From NCBI RefSeq assembly GCF_000720255.1, contig NZ_JOJE01000018.1, forward strand, positions 124,001 through 188,000: a stretch of DNA of 64,000 nucleotides, read 5' to 3'. How positions within the stretch are numbered: the first letter of the stretch is position 1; each line of letters begins with the position of its first letter. The notes beneath the pieces were generated by a model that saw only the letters and a program-made list of their open reading frames with translations, did not search any database and was not told the origin of the DNA. Below are positions 17,954 to 26,167 of this stretch, piece after piece. Source of the DNA: Streptomyces griseus subsp. griseus. Its GTDB lineage: Bacteria > Actinomycetota > Actinomycetes > Streptomycetales > Streptomycetaceae. Made by a program: the position numbers and the translations under genes.

Positions 17954-19137
17954 CGCCGATGACCTCGGTGGACGAAGCCCGGGAACTGTTGCGGGAGTTC
18001 CCCGTCGTCGACGGGCACAACGACCTCCCCTGGGCGCTGCGGGAGCAGGTGCGCTACGACCTCGACGCCCGTGACATCGCGGCCTCCCAGAGCGCCCACC
18101 TCCACACCGACCTCCCCCGCCTGCGCGAGGGCGGCGTCGGTGCGCAGTACTGGTCGGTGTACGTCCGCGCGGACCTGCCGGACGCCGTCCCGGCGACGCT
18201 GGAACAGATCGACTGCGTACGGCAGCTGATCGCGCGGTATCCGACGGACCTGCGGGGCGCCCTGACCGCGGCCGACATGGAGGAGGCGCGCGCGGAGGGC
18301 CGTATCGCCTCGCTGATGGGCGCGGAGGGCGGCCACTCCATCGCGAACTCGCTGGGCACCCTGCGCGGGCTGTACGGACTCGGCGTGCGCTACATGACCC
18401 TCACGCACAACGACAACGTGGCGTGGGCGGACTCGGCGACGGACACCCCGGCGGTCGGCGGACTGTCGGCGTTCGGGCGCGAGGTGGTCCGGGAGATGAA
18501 CCGTCTCGGCATGCTCGTCGACCTCTCCCACGTGGCGGCGACGACCATGCGGGACGCGCTGGGCGCGACGAGCGCCCCGGTGATCTTCTCCCACTCCTCG
18601 TCACGGGCCGTCTGCGACCATCCGCGCAACATCCCGGACGACGTGCTGGAGCGGCTGCCCGGCAACGGCGGTGTGGCGATGGTGACGTTCGTGCCGAAGT
18701 TCGTGCTCCAGGCGGCCGTGGACTGGACCGCCAGGGCCGACGACAACATGCGCGCCCACGGCTTCCACCACCTCGACACCACGGCCGAGGCGATGAAGGT
18801 CCACCGTGCCTTCGAGGAGCGCGACCCGCGTCCGGTCGCCACCGTGTCCACGGTCGCCGACCATCTCGACCACATGCGTGAGGTCGCCGGCGTCGACCAC
18901 CTCGGCATCGGCGGCGACTACGACGGCACCGCGTTCACCCCTGACGGACTGAACGACGTCTCCGGCTACCCGAACCTGATCGCGGAACTGCTCGACCGTG
19001 GCTGGTCGAAGTCCGACCTGGCCAAGCTGACCTGGCGGAACGCGGTACGGGTGCTGGGCGCGGCGGAGGACGTGGCCCGCGACCTTCAGGCCACGCGTGC
19101 GCCGTCCCGCGCCACGATCGAGTCGCTCGACGGCTGA
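17950..19137 (+). CDS. Membrane dipeptidase family M19 (zinc-dependent, intact active site)
   Basis: M19 enzymes are amidohydrolase-fold zinc dipeptidases, some acting on D-amino-acid-containing peptides. All ligands are visible in this 395-residue protein: DGHNDLPW (His23, Asp25), [10 protein letters not shown] (bridging Glu), [20 protein letters not shown] (His pair) and IGGDYDG (Asp). Despite the family name there is no signal peptide or membrane helix, so it should be cytoplasmic. GTG 17950 overlaps purE; an alternative ATG lies nine bases downstream. It sits in the purK-purE transcript without an obvious metabolic link. Its 3' end overlaps the convergent OYE gene by 52 bases. A degenerate paralogue lies at 20749. 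Confidence 0.94.
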   Translation: MTPMTSVDEARELLREFPVVDGHNDLPWALREQVRYDLDARDIAASQSAHLHTDLPRLREGGVGAQYWSVYVRADLPDAVPATLEQIDCVRQLIARYPTDLRGALTAADMEEARAEGRIASLMGAEGGHSIANSLGTLRGLYGLGVRYMTLTHNDNVAWADSATDTPAVGGLSAFGREVVREMNRLGMLVDLSHVAATTMRDALGATSAPVIFSHSSSRAVCDHPRNIPDDVLERLPGNGGVAMVTFVPKFVLQAAVDWTARADDNMRAHGFHHLDTTAEAMKVHRAFEERDPRPVATVSTVADHLDHMREVAGVDHLGIGGDYDGTAFTPDGLNDVSGYPNLIAELLDRGWSKSDLAKLTWRNAVRVLGAAEDVARDLQATRAPSRATIESLDG

Positions 19138-20213
19138 TCCAGGGCGGGGTAGTCGGTGTAGCCGGTCGCCCCGCCCGTGTACATCAGGTACCGGTCGCGC
19201 ACCGCATTGAGCGGTGCGCCCCGCCGCAGCCGGGTGACCAGGTCGGGGTTGGCCAGGAAGGGCCGGCCGAGTGCGACCAGGTCGGCCCCGGCGGCCAGGA
19301 GCCGCTCGGAGGCGCTGAGCACGGCCTCCGTGGACATGTCCCGCAGCACCGGGTTGGCGATGAGCGTCCCGGGCCATCCCTCCCGCAACGTCCGGTACAC
19401 CGGCGAGTCCGGGTCGGCGTGCACGAGGTGCAGATACGCCAGACCCAGCCCGCCGAGCCGCTCGACGAGCGCCGGGTAGAGCTCCTCCGTCTCGCCCTCG
19501 GCGATGCCGTTGACCGTGCCCCCGGGGGAGACCCTCAGCCCCACCCGTTCGGCGCCGATCTCGGCGGCCACGGCCTCGGTCACCTCGGCGGTGAACCGGA
19601 TCCGAGCGGCGACCGGGCCGCCGTAGACGTCGGTACGGCGGTTGGTGTTGTGAGCCAGGAACTGGTGCAGGAGGTGGCCGTTGGCGGAGTGCACCTCCAC
19701 GCCCTCGAACCCGGCGTCCAGGGCGTTTCGTGCGGCCCTGGCGAAGTCGGCGACAGTGGTGCGGATGTCGTCCGGGGTCATCTCGCGGGGGGTGACGGAC
19801 GGCTGGTGACCGTCCGGCGTGAAGATCGTCTCGGGCAGCGGGACCGGTGAGGGCGCGACCGGGGTCAGCCCGCTCGTCGCGGGATGGCCGACCCGGCCGC
19901 CGTGCTGGAGCTGCAGGAACATTCGCCCGCCGGCCTCCCGCACCGCGTCGGTGACCTGCCGCCAGCCCGCCACGTGCCGCGGGGTGTGGATGGCGGTGAT
20001 GTTCGGGTACGTCTGCCCGACCGGGTTCGGTGTCGAGGCCTCGGCGATGATCAGCCCGGCGGATGCGCGCTGGGCGTAGTAGGTGGTCATGAGCGGGGTG
20101 GGGGTGCCGTCGGCGGCGGCTCGGTTCCGGGTGAGCGGCGCCATGACGAGACGGTGGGGGAGTGCGAGCTGCCCCAGCCGGGCCGGTTCGAAGAGCTGTG
20201 TCGTGTGCGTCAT
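19086..20213 (-). CDS. Old Yellow Enzyme family ene-reductase (NADH:flavin oxidoreductase)
   Basis: This 375-residue FMN-dependent TIM barrel reduces activated alkenes, as NemA and xenobiotic reductases do. The N-terminus [26 protein letters not shown], the [11 protein letters not shown] flavin loop, and [14 protein letters not shown] with the substrate-binding pair His175/Asn178 define the family, supported by [11 protein letters not shown] and [17 protein letters not shown]. It is divergently transcribed from a MerR-type regulator with a palindrome between them, so it is probably induced by an electrophile or redox signal. Its coding end runs 52 bases antisense into the dipeptidase gene. 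Confidence 0.93.
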   Translation of the reverse strand: MTHTTQLFEPARLGQLALPHRLVMAPLTRNRAAADGTPTPLMTTYYAQRASAGLIIAEASTPNPVGQTYPNITAIHTPRHVAGWRQVTDAVREAGGRMFLQLQHGGRVGHPATSGLTPVAPSPVPLPETIFTPDGHQPSVTPREMTPDDIRTTVADFARAARNALDAGFEGVEVHSANGHLLHQFLAHNTNRRTDVYGGPVAARIRFTAEVTEAVAAEIGAERVGLRVSPGGTVNGIAEGETEELYPALVERLGGLGLAYLHLVHADPDSPVYRTLREGWPGTLIANPVLRDMSTEAVLSASERLLAAGADLVALGRPFLANPDLVTRLRRGAPLNAVRDRYLMYTGGATGYTDYPALDQPSSDSIVARDGARVA

Positions 20214-20229
20214 GCCCGTACGCTAGAAC

Positions 20230-20245
20230 CTGACACCAGTGTCAG
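20230..20245. promoter_or_regulatory. Palindromic operator between OYE and MerR genes
   Basis: CTGACAC-CA-GTGTCAG has perfect seven-base arms. On the minus strand it lies between TTGAAT (-35-like) and a CTAGCG/TAGCGT -10-like element about 19-20 bases away, the over-long spacer that MerR activators work on. It probably controls the OYE gene and may repress the regulator itself. Confidence 0.65.
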
Positions 20246-20265
20246 ATTCAAGCCCTGGAGTGGGT

Positions 20266-20625
20266 ATGCGGATCGGTGAACTGGCCCGGCGCACGGGCGT
20301 GAGCGAGCGGTCCCTGCGCTACTACGAGACGCAGGAGCTGCTGCGTCCCGAGCGCACGCCCGGCGGTCACCGGGACTACCCGGAGTCGGCCGTCGATCGG
20401 GTCGTCCGCATCCAGGAGCTGTTCGCGTCCGGGCTGCACAGCTCGAAGATCGCACAGCTGCTGCCCTGCATGCGGGACACCGACGGCGGGCCCTCCGTCC
20501 GCGCCACGCCGAAACTGGTCGCCGACCTCACCGCCGAGCGCGACCGCATCGACCGGATGATCAGCGACCTGGTCCGCTCCCGGGACACCCTGGACGAGGT
20601 CATCCAGGTGGCCCAGGGCCGCTGA
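20266..20625 (+). CDS. MerR-family transcriptional regulator
   Basis: The 119-residue regulator has the N-terminal MerR winged helix (MRIGELARRTGVSERSLRYYETQELLRPERT, HRDYPESAVDRVVRIQELFASGL) and a coiled-coil dimer helix (VADLTAERDRIDRMISDLVRSRDTLDEVIQVA). A GTG at 20239 would add nine residues but lies inside the palindromic operator; ATG 20266 follows GGAG and gives the canonical MRIGELA start. The single central Cys (LLPCMRDTD) is a candidate sensor residue. It is divergent from the Old Yellow Enzyme gene, its probable target. Confidence 0.92.
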   Translation: MRIGELARRTGVSERSLRYYETQELLRPERTPGGHRDYPESAVDRVVRIQELFASGLHSSKIAQLLPCMRDTDGGPSVRATPKLVADLTAERDRIDRMISDLVRSRDTLDEVIQVAQGR

Positions 20626-20748
20626 CCGGCGAGGCCGGGACCGGGGGAGCACCCCGAACGCCCCACCCACCAGGAAGCCGCCCCGGCTCCGTGGGACGGT
20701 GAACCGTACTGCTGATCAGGACGCCGATCACGACGTACGGAGACCTCC

Positions 20749-21858
20749 ATGGCAGACCTCCAGGACGAACTGCACACCACCCCCGAGGTCGGCGAGCTCG
20801 ACGACCTGCCTGATCCCTTCGACGCGTACACCCTCGTCTCCGACCCCGACGCCGCCCCGCTGGAGCGGGCCCACGCCATCCTCGCCGCGCACCCCGTCGC
20901 CGACGGCTACAGCGGGCTGCCATGGGCGCTGCGCCATCTGCCCTGGTACGACCTGGAGGACGGCGAGAGCGCCGTCGACACGGATGTGCCGCGGCTGCGC
21001 GAGGGCCATGTCGGCGCGCTGCTGTGGTCGCTGCACCTGCCGGAGGGCCTGGCCGCCGACCGGGCCGTCGGGGCGACCCTGGAGCAGCTGGACCTGGTGC
21101 GGTCGGTGATCGGTGCCCATCCCGACGGGCTGCGCCTGGCCCGCAGCGCCGGGCAGGTCATCGACGCCCGCAACTGCGGCCGGGTCGCCGTCCTGCTCGG
21201 CCCCGCCGCGGCCGCCGCGGTCGACGACTCGGTGAGCATCCTGCGCGTCCTGCACTCCCTCGGCCTGCGCGTGCTCACTCTTACGGGCACCTCCTGGGCG
21301 AGTGAGGCGGGGCTGACCCGGTTCGGTGAGGAGGTCGTGCGCGAGATGAACCGCCTCGGGGTCCTCGCCGACCTCTCCGGCGCCTCCGAGGCCACCATCC
21401 GCCGCGTCCTCGCCCTGTCCAAGGCACCCGCGATGTGTACCCGCTCCGCCGCCCGCGCCCTGCGCCCCCACCCGGCCAACCTCCCCGACGAACTGCTCGC
21501 CGAGCTCGGTGCCGCCAAGGGCCTGTGCCTGGTGCCGCTGACCGCCGAGCAGACCGGCCCGACGGTCCGCGACGTCGCCGACCACCTCGACCACGTGCGC
21601 GAGGTCGCCGGGCCGCAGTGCGTCGGCCTGTCCGGCACCTACGACTCCGGCGCGGCTCACCCCCAGGACCTCGCCGACGCCTCCTGCTACCCGCGTCTTA
21701 TCGCCGAGCTGCTGCGCCGCGGCTGGTCCGAGCCGGACGTGGCCCTCATCGCCTGGGGCAACGTCCAGCGCGTCCTGCGCACGGCGGACTTCACCGCCAA
21801 GGCGGCCCAGCAGCGCCGGGAACCGTCGACGGCGAGGATCGCCGACCTGGACGGCTGA
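20749..21858 (+). CDS. Degenerate M19 dipeptidase-like protein (metal ligands lost)
   Basis: The 369-residue protein aligns along its length with the M19 dipeptidase at 17950 (shared [64 protein letters not shown]). The catalytic residues are gone: DGHNDLPW reads DGYSGLPW (Y54, G56), GAEGGH reads GPAAAA, THNDN reads TGTSW, DLSHV reads DLSGA, SHSSSR reads TRSAAR and GDYDG reads GTYDSG. The frame is intact and codon use is normal, so it appears maintained as a pseudoenzyme rather than decaying. It has about 45 extra acidic residues at the N-terminus. A scaffold or regulatory role is conceivable but nothing shows it. Confidence 0.88.
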   Translation: MADLQDELHTTPEVGELDDLPDPFDAYTLVSDPDAAPLERAHAILAAHPVADGYSGLPWALRHLPWYDLEDGESAVDTDVPRLREGHVGALLWSLHLPEGLAADRAVGATLEQLDLVRSVIGAHPDGLRLARSAGQVIDARNCGRVAVLLGPAAAAAVDDSVSILRVLHSLGLRVLTLTGTSWASEAGLTRFGEEVVREMNRLGVLADLSGASEATIRRVLALSKAPAMCTRSAARALRPHPANLPDELLAELGAAKGLCLVPLTAEQTGPTVRDVADHLDHVREVAGPQCVGLSGTYDSGAAHPQDLADASCYPRLIAELLRRGWSEPDVALIAWGNVQRVLRTADFTAKAAQQRREPSTARIADLDG

Positions 21859-21870
21859 GCGGGCCCTCAG

Positions 21871-21970
21871 GGGCTGTCCGGCGGATCATGCCGCAGACGC
21901 GGGGTCTGGCACGCCCACCTGCGGCGTTGTCGTCGGTTGCCGACTCCCCCACGCTCGGCTTCGCTCGGCG
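21871..21970. repeat. Dispersed-type intergenic repeat fused to a VOC gene 3' end
   Basis: The stretch (with GGCGGATCATGCCGCAGAC, GTTGTCGTCGGTTGCCGAC and CCCCCACGCTCGGCTTCGCTC) resembles, from memory, sequence found repeatedly between genes in Streptomyces genomes. It is not coding-like in itself, yet the last 30 or so codons of the minus-strand VOC gene read through it. Copy number could not be tested here. Confidence 0.5.
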
Positions 21971-22311
21971 TACACCTGGAAGTCCTTCTTCTCGCGGTCC
22001 TCCAGGTCCAGCGGCCGCGCGCCCAGGGCCAGCACCTTCTCGTGGGCCGCGTCCATCTCCTCCCAGGTTGTTCCGGCATCGAAGTCCAGATGGAACTGCT
22101 GGGCGTTGCGGTCGGCGCGCGGCCACTCGGGCGGAGTGAGGCCCGTGGCCCGCTGGAAGGCGAGCCGGGGCCCCGCGGGGATCCGCAGGACGACCCAGTC
22201 GTCGTCCTCCGCCCGGGGCGTCCCGCCGCCGAGCCGGGCGTAGAAGTCGGCGAGCGCGTGCGGGTCGGGGCAGTCGATCACGACGTTGCGGATACGTGCC
22301 ACGGGCGGCAT
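21886..22311 (-). CDS. VOC-superfamily protein with abnormal C-terminus
   Basis: This glyoxalase/bleomycin-resistance-like protein has 141 residues. It begins MPPVARIRNVVIDCPDPHAL and keeps the VOC core (LADFYARLGG, DDWVVLRIP, QQFHLDFD, AHEKVLALGARPL). Family members, including the next gene, end with VYADPAGHPFCL; here the protein reads FQVYA and then runs about 30 residues of Ser/Arg/Pro-rich sequence encoded by an intergenic-type repeat. The terminal metal-site strand is therefore missing and function is doubtful. ATG 22311 follows GGAGG. It is 14 bases downstream of its paralogue in the same operon. Confidence 0.75.
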   Translation of the reverse strand: MPPVARIRNVVIDCPDPHALADFYARLGGGTPRAEDDDWVVLRIPAGPRLAFQRATGLTPPEWPRADRNAQQFHLDFDAGTTWEEMDAAHEKVLALGARPLDLEDREKKDFQVYAERSRAWGSRQPTTTPQVGVPDPASAA

Positions 22312-22325
22312 GGGACCTCCAGATC

Positions 22326-22685
22326 TCAGCAGGCGCAGAGGCAGAACGGGTGCCCCGCCGGGTCCGCGTACACACGGAACGTACGCGAGCGGTCCGCCGC
22401 GTCCAGCGGCTTCGCGCCCAGCGCCAGCACGCCCTTCTCGGCCGTGTCCAGGTCGTCGACGGTGAGGTCCAGGTGGAACTGCTGCGAGCGGTCGCCCGCG
22501 GGCCACGTCGGCGGTACGAAGTCGGGCGCGGCCTGGAAGGACAGCGACGGCCCGCCGGGCACCTTCAGGTCGACCCAGTCACCCTCCCCCTCGACGGTGC
22601 CGCCCAGCACCTCGGCGTAGAAACCGGCCAGCGCACGCGGGTCCGGGCAGTCCAGGACGACGGCGCCCAGGTTGGCGAGTGCCAT
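22326..22685 (-). CDS. VOC-superfamily (glyoxalase-like) protein
   Basis: A complete single-VOC protein of 119 residues: LGAVVLDCPDPRALAGFYAE, WVDLKVPGGPSLSFQ, QQFHLDLTVDDLDTAEKGVLALGA and the terminal YADPAGHPFCLCAC. Such proteins act as metal-dependent lyases, dioxygenases or drug-binding proteins; the substrate cannot be told. The frame is open further upstream, but ATG 22685 has GAGGAGG at ideal distance. It shares a divergent promoter region with a CGNR-type regulator that probably controls it. Confidence 0.88.
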   Translation of the reverse strand: MALANLGAVVLDCPDPRALAGFYAEVLGGTVEGEGDWVDLKVPGGPSLSFQAAPDFVPPTWPAGDRSQQFHLDLTVDDLDTAEKGVLALGAKPLDAADRSRTFRVYADPAGHPFCLCAC

Positions 22686-22706
22686 GACTTCCTCCTCGAA
22701 GCGAGT

Positions 22707-22766
22707 GTTACCCATAGAGGCGATTAACCAGTAACCGTTACCGCATGCTCCCCCATAAGAGGTAAC
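22707..22766. promoter_or_regulatory. Cluster of GTTAC/GTAAC half-sites in a divergent promoter
   Basis: GTTACC at 22707, the palindrome GTAAC-C-GTTAC at 22731-22741 and GGTAAC at 22761 lie within the 116-base gap between the VOC and CGNR genes. Repeated half-sites in both orientations suggest binding by a dimeric regulator, plausibly the CGNR protein itself. Confidence 0.4.
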
Positions 22767-22801
22767 GTCGCAAGGGGAATCGCGGGAGGTAGCGTGCAGC
22801 C

Positions 22802-23308
22802 ATGAGTGAAAGATCGCTCGCGCCGGGCGGCCTGGCTCTGATCGAGTCCCTGGTGAACACGCTGGACGTCGAGAGAGACAGCGATGCCCTCGGCGCGGCC
22901 GAGGTGCGTGAGCGCTTCGGGCTCACCGAGGACGATCTGCCGTACGCCCGCGAGCTGCGCGAATCCCTGCGCGCGACCCTGCTCGCCCACGCCGGCCACC
23001 CCCCGCACCGCGCGGTCACCCCGCTCGGCGACCTGCTCCGGGCTGCCCCGCTGCTGGTGACGGTCGACGCAACGGACGGCTCCGCCCGGCTCGCGCCCGG
23101 CGACGAGGGCCCGCTGCTCTCCCGGGTCGCCGCGGCCGTCGCCGAGGCACTCGTCGCGGGCACCTGGACCCGACTGAAGGCCTGCGAGGCCGTGACCTGC
23201 CACTGGGCGTACTACGACCGCAGCCCGGCCGGGCGCAGCCGCTGGTGCTCGATGCAGGTGTGCGGGGCCCGCGCGAAGATGCGGAGGTACCGGGCCAAGG
23301 ACGCGTGA
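22802..23308 (+). CDS. CGNR zinc-finger / ABATE-domain regulator
   Basis: The 168-residue protein has an N-terminal ABATE-like (putative stress-induced) domain starting LALIESLVNTLDVERDSD. The C-terminal zinc finger reads LKACEAVTCHWAYYDRS then RWCSMQVCGARAKMRRYR, with a C-x4-C...C-x4-C arrangement. The motif that names the family (CGNR) is CGAR here. These proteins are presumed DNA-binding regulators and often sit divergent to small enzyme genes, as here next to the VOC pair. ATG 22802 follows a GGGAGG element at 22784-22789. Confidence 0.87.
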   Translation: MSERSLAPGGLALIESLVNTLDVERDSDALGAAEVRERFGLTEDDLPYARELRESLRATLLAHAGHPPHRAVTPLGDLLRAAPLLVTVDATDGSARLAPGDEGPLLSRVAAAVAEALVAGTWTRLKACEAVTCHWAYYDRSPAGRSRWCSMQVCGARAKMRRYRAKDA

Positions 23309-23361
23309 TCCACAGGCAGTTCACCGGCCGCGCGGCCGTCCCGTGAGGCAGAATGCACACA

Positions 23362-23402
23362 GACGCCGGTTCGGCCGACTGAGCCTCGGCCGAACCGGCG
23401 TC
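23362..23402. terminator. Bidirectional terminator hairpin
   Basis: Perfect 17-base arms (GACGCCGGTTCGGCCGA and its complement) flank a seven-base loop. It lies between the convergent CGNR gene (ends 23308) and the UDP-glucose dehydrogenase gene (ends 23413). Confidence 0.88.
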
Positions 23403-23412
23403 GTGCGTACGG

Positions 23413-24756
23413 TTAAGCGGTGGGCCGACCCATCGCCCGGTACGTCCAGCCGGCCTTGCGCCACAGCTCCGGGTCGAGGGCGTTGCGTCCGTCGAGGATC
23501 ACCCGGGCCGCCGCGACCTCGCCCAGCGCGGCCGCGTCCAGCTCACGGAACTCCCGCCATTCCGTCAGGTGCAGGACGACATCGGCGCCCCGGACCGCCT
23601 CCAGCGCCGAGTCGGCGTAGCCGAGGGTGGGAAAGACCCGGCGGGCGTTGTCCATGCCCTTGGGGTCGTAGACGGTCACCTGACCGCCCTGGAGGTGGAT
23701 CTGCCCCGCGACGTTCAGCGCGGGGGAGTCGCGCACGTCGTCGGAGTCGGGCTTGAAGGTGGCACCGAGCACCGCGACCCGTTTCCCCAGGAACGGGCCG
23801 CCGCCCAGTACCTGCCGGGCCAGCTCCACCATCTGGCCGCGCTGGCGCATGTTGATGGAGTCGATCTCACGCAGGAAGGTCAGCGCCTGGTCGGCGCCGA
23901 GCTCACCGGCGCGCGCCATGAACGCCCGGATGTCCTTGGGCAGGCAGCCGCCGCCGAAGCCGATCCCGGCCCGCAGGAACTTCTTGCCGATCCGGTCGTC
24001 GTACCCGATCGCCTCGGCGAGCTTGGCGACATCGCCGCCCGCCGCCTCGCACACCTCCGCCATCGCGTTGATGAAGGAGATCTTGGTGGCGAGGAAGGAG
24101 TTCGCGGACGTCTTCACCAGCTCGGCGGTCGGGAAGTCCGTCACGACGAACGGCGATCCCTCCTCGACCGGCGTGGCGTACACCTCGCGCAGCAACTTCT
24201 CCGCGCGCTCGCTGCGCACCCCGACCACGATCCGGTCGGGGTGCAGGGTGTCGTCCACGGCGAAGCCCTCGCGCAGGAACTCCGGGTTCCAGGCCAGCTC
24301 GGCGTCCGCGCCGGCCGGCGCGTTCTCGGCCAGGTAGGCGGCCAGCCGGTCGGCGGACCCGACCGGCACGGTCGACTTGCCGACGACGAGGGCGGGGCCG
24401 TGCAGGTGCGGGGCCAGGGAGGCGATGGCCGACTCGACGTAGGACATGTCGCAGGCGTACTCGCCGTGCTTCTGCGGGGTGTTCACGCAGACGAAGTGCA
24501 CGTCGCCGAACGCTCCGACCTCGGCCCAGTCCTGGGTGAAACGCAGCCGCCCGGTCGTACCCTGGAACCCGGCGACATGCCGCCGCAGCAGCTCCTCCAG
24601 GCCGGGTTCGTACATCGGGGCCTCGCCCCGCTCCAGTTTCTCGATCTTCTCCCGGACGACGTCCAGGGCGAGCACCTCGAAGCCGAGTTCGGCCATGGCC
24701 GCGGCGTGCGTGGCGCCGAGATAACCGGTGCCGATCACGGTGATCTTGAGGGCCAT
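23413..24756 (-). CDS. UDP-glucose 6-dehydrogenase family enzyme
   Basis: The 447-residue NAD-dependent enzyme oxidises a nucleotide sugar (UDP-glucose or related) to the uronate in two steps. It shows the Rossmann start KITVIGTGYLGATHAAAMAELG, FVCVNTPQ, KSTVPVGSADRLA, AWNPEFLREGFAV, KTSANSFLATKISFINAMAE, the catalytic-Cys loop GFGGGCLPKDIRAF and the C-terminal LGATFKPDSDDVRDSPAL. ATG 24756 with AGGAGC upstream is preferred over the longer open frame to 24855. The product would feed glycopolymer or exopolysaccharide synthesis. It is monocistronic with a strong terminator. Confidence 0.95.
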   Translation of the reverse strand: MALKITVIGTGYLGATHAAAMAELGFEVLALDVVREKIEKLERGEAPMYEPGLEELLRRHVAGFQGTTGRLRFTQDWAEVGAFGDVHFVCVNTPQKHGEYACDMSYVESAIASLAPHLHGPALVVGKSTVPVGSADRLAAYLAENAPAGADAELAWNPEFLREGFAVDDTLHPDRIVVGVRSERAEKLLREVYATPVEEGSPFVVTDFPTAELVKTSANSFLATKISFINAMAEVCEAAGGDVAKLAEAIGYDDRIGKKFLRAGIGFGGGCLPKDIRAFMARAGELGADQALTFLREIDSINMRQRGQMVELARQVLGGGPFLGKRVAVLGATFKPDSDDVRDSPALNVAGQIHLQGGQVTVYDPKGMDNARRVFPTLGYADSALEAVRGADVVLHLTEWREFRELDAAALGEVAAARVILDGRNALDPELWRKAGWTYRAMGRPTA

Positions 24757-24955
24757 GGGTGCTCCTGGTCTGGACGTCGTCGGTGCGGGAGCGAGCATAG
24801 TCGGGGCGTGCCGAGCGCTTTCACCGGGCAGATTTCCACCTGTCGCCAAGGTCACGTATCAGTCGCGTGGGCGGAGCTCTAAAATTTGAGTTACTTAACG
24901 GTAATTAGCGAGATCAACCCAGCATCACCCCAGCGTTTTTGGAGCGTGAGAGACC
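24757..24955. promoter_or_regulatory. AT-rich divergent promoter region
   Basis: An unusually AT-rich patch (about 24880-24915, including CTAAAATTTGAGTTACTTAACGG) lies between the UDP-glucose dehydrogenase and acyl-CoA dehydrogenase genes. It contains TTAC-N6-GTAA, a possible operator. Promoters for one or both genes are expected here. Confidence 0.4.
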
Positions 24956-26113
24956 TTGGCCGGATCGGCTGACTTCGACCTGTACCGCCCGTCCGAGGAG
25001 CACGACATGCTCCGGGACGCGATCCGTTCACTGGCCGAGGCGAAGATCGCGCCGTACGCCGCAGCGGTGGACGAGGAGGCCCGCTTCCCGCAGGAGGCGC
25101 TGGACGCCCTGGTCGCCAACGACCTGCACGCCGTGCACGTACCCGAGGAGTACGGCGGCGCGGGCGCGGACGCGCTGGCCACGGTGATCGTGATCGAGGA
25201 GGTGGCGCGCGCCTGTGTGTCCTCCTCCCTCATCCCGGCCGTGAACAAGCTGGGCTCGCTCCCGGTGATCCTCTCCGGCTCGGAGGACCTGAAGAAGAGG
25301 TACCTGTCCCCCCTGGCCAAGGGCGACGCGATGTTCTCGTACTGCCTCTCCGAGCCCGACGCGGGCTCCGACGCGGCCGGCATGAAGACGAAGGCGGTCC
25401 GCGACGGCGACCACTACGTCCTCAACGGCGTGAAGCGCTGGATCACCAACGCGGGCGTCTCCGAGTACTACACGGTGATGGCCGTCACCGACCCCGAGAA
25501 GCGCTCCAAGGGCATATCCGCCTTCGTCGTCGAGAAGTCGGACCCGGGTGTCTCCTTCGGCGCTCCGGAGAAGAAGCTCGGCATCAAGGGCTCCCCGACC
25601 CGCGAGGTCTACCTCGACAACGTGCGCATCCCGGCCGACCGCATGATCGGCGAGGAGGGCACCGGCTTCGCCACGGCGATGAAGACGCTCGACCACACCC
25701 GCATCACCATCGCGGCCCAGGCCCTCGGTGTCGCCCAGGGCGCCCTCGACTACGCCAAGGGCTACGTCCAGGAGCGCAAGCAGTTCGGCAAGCCGATCGC
25801 CGACTTCCAGGGCATCCAGTTCATGCTCGCCGACATGGCCATGAAGATCGAGGCGGCCCGCGCCCTGACCTATCAGGCGGCGGCGAAGTCCGAGCGCGGC
25901 GACAGTGACCTCACCTTCCAGGGCGCGGCGGCCAAGTGCTTCGCCTCGGACGTCGCCATGGAGGTCACCACCGACGCCGTCCAGCTCCTCGGCGGCTACG
26001 GCTACACCCGCGACTACCCGGTCGAGCGCATGATGCGCGACGCCAAGATCACCCAGATTTATGAGGGCACGAATCAAGTCCAGCGGATCGTCATGGCCCG
26101 CAACCTGCCGTAA
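24956..26113 (+). CDS. Acyl-CoA dehydrogenase
   Basis: This 385-residue FAD enzyme catalyses alpha,beta-dehydrogenation of an acyl-CoA. Visible motifs are YCLSEPDAGSDAAGMKT and KRWITNAG (FAD and substrate loops), GIKGSPTREVYLDNVRIP, YVQERKQFGKPIADFQ, QLLGGYGYTRDYPVERMMRDAK and IYEGTNQVQRIVMAR, which carries the catalytic Glu. The start is a TTG at 24956 with GAGAG upstream; the next ATG would remove 17 conserved residues. Substrate chain length cannot be decided, though the layout fits short- and medium-chain enzymes. A terminator follows. Confidence 0.95.
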   Translation: MAGSADFDLYRPSEEHDMLRDAIRSLAEAKIAPYAAAVDEEARFPQEALDALVANDLHAVHVPEEYGGAGADALATVIVIEEVARACVSSSLIPAVNKLGSLPVILSGSEDLKKRYLSPLAKGDAMFSYCLSEPDAGSDAAGMKTKAVRDGDHYVLNGVKRWITNAGVSEYYTVMAVTDPEKRSKGISAFVVEKSDPGVSFGAPEKKLGIKGSPTREVYLDNVRIPADRMIGEEGTGFATAMKTLDHTRITIAAQALGVAQGALDYAKGYVQERKQFGKPIADFQGIQFMLADMAMKIEAARALTYQAAAKSERGDSDLTFQGAAAKCFASDVAMEVTTDAVQLLGGYGYTRDYPVERMMRDAKITQIYEGTNQVQRIVMARNLP

Positions 26114-26135
26114 CCGCGGGCGGGTCGACGACTGC

Positions 26136-26165
26136 GAAGGGCGCCCGGAACTCCGGGCGCCCTTC
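26136..26165. terminator. Terminator hairpin after acyl-CoA dehydrogenase
   Basis: Thirteen-base perfect arms (GAAGGGCGCCCGG and its complement) flank a four-base loop, between the convergent acyl-CoA dehydrogenase and acetyltransferase genes. It ends two bases before the stop of the latter. Confidence 0.88.
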
Positions 26166-26167
26166 TC

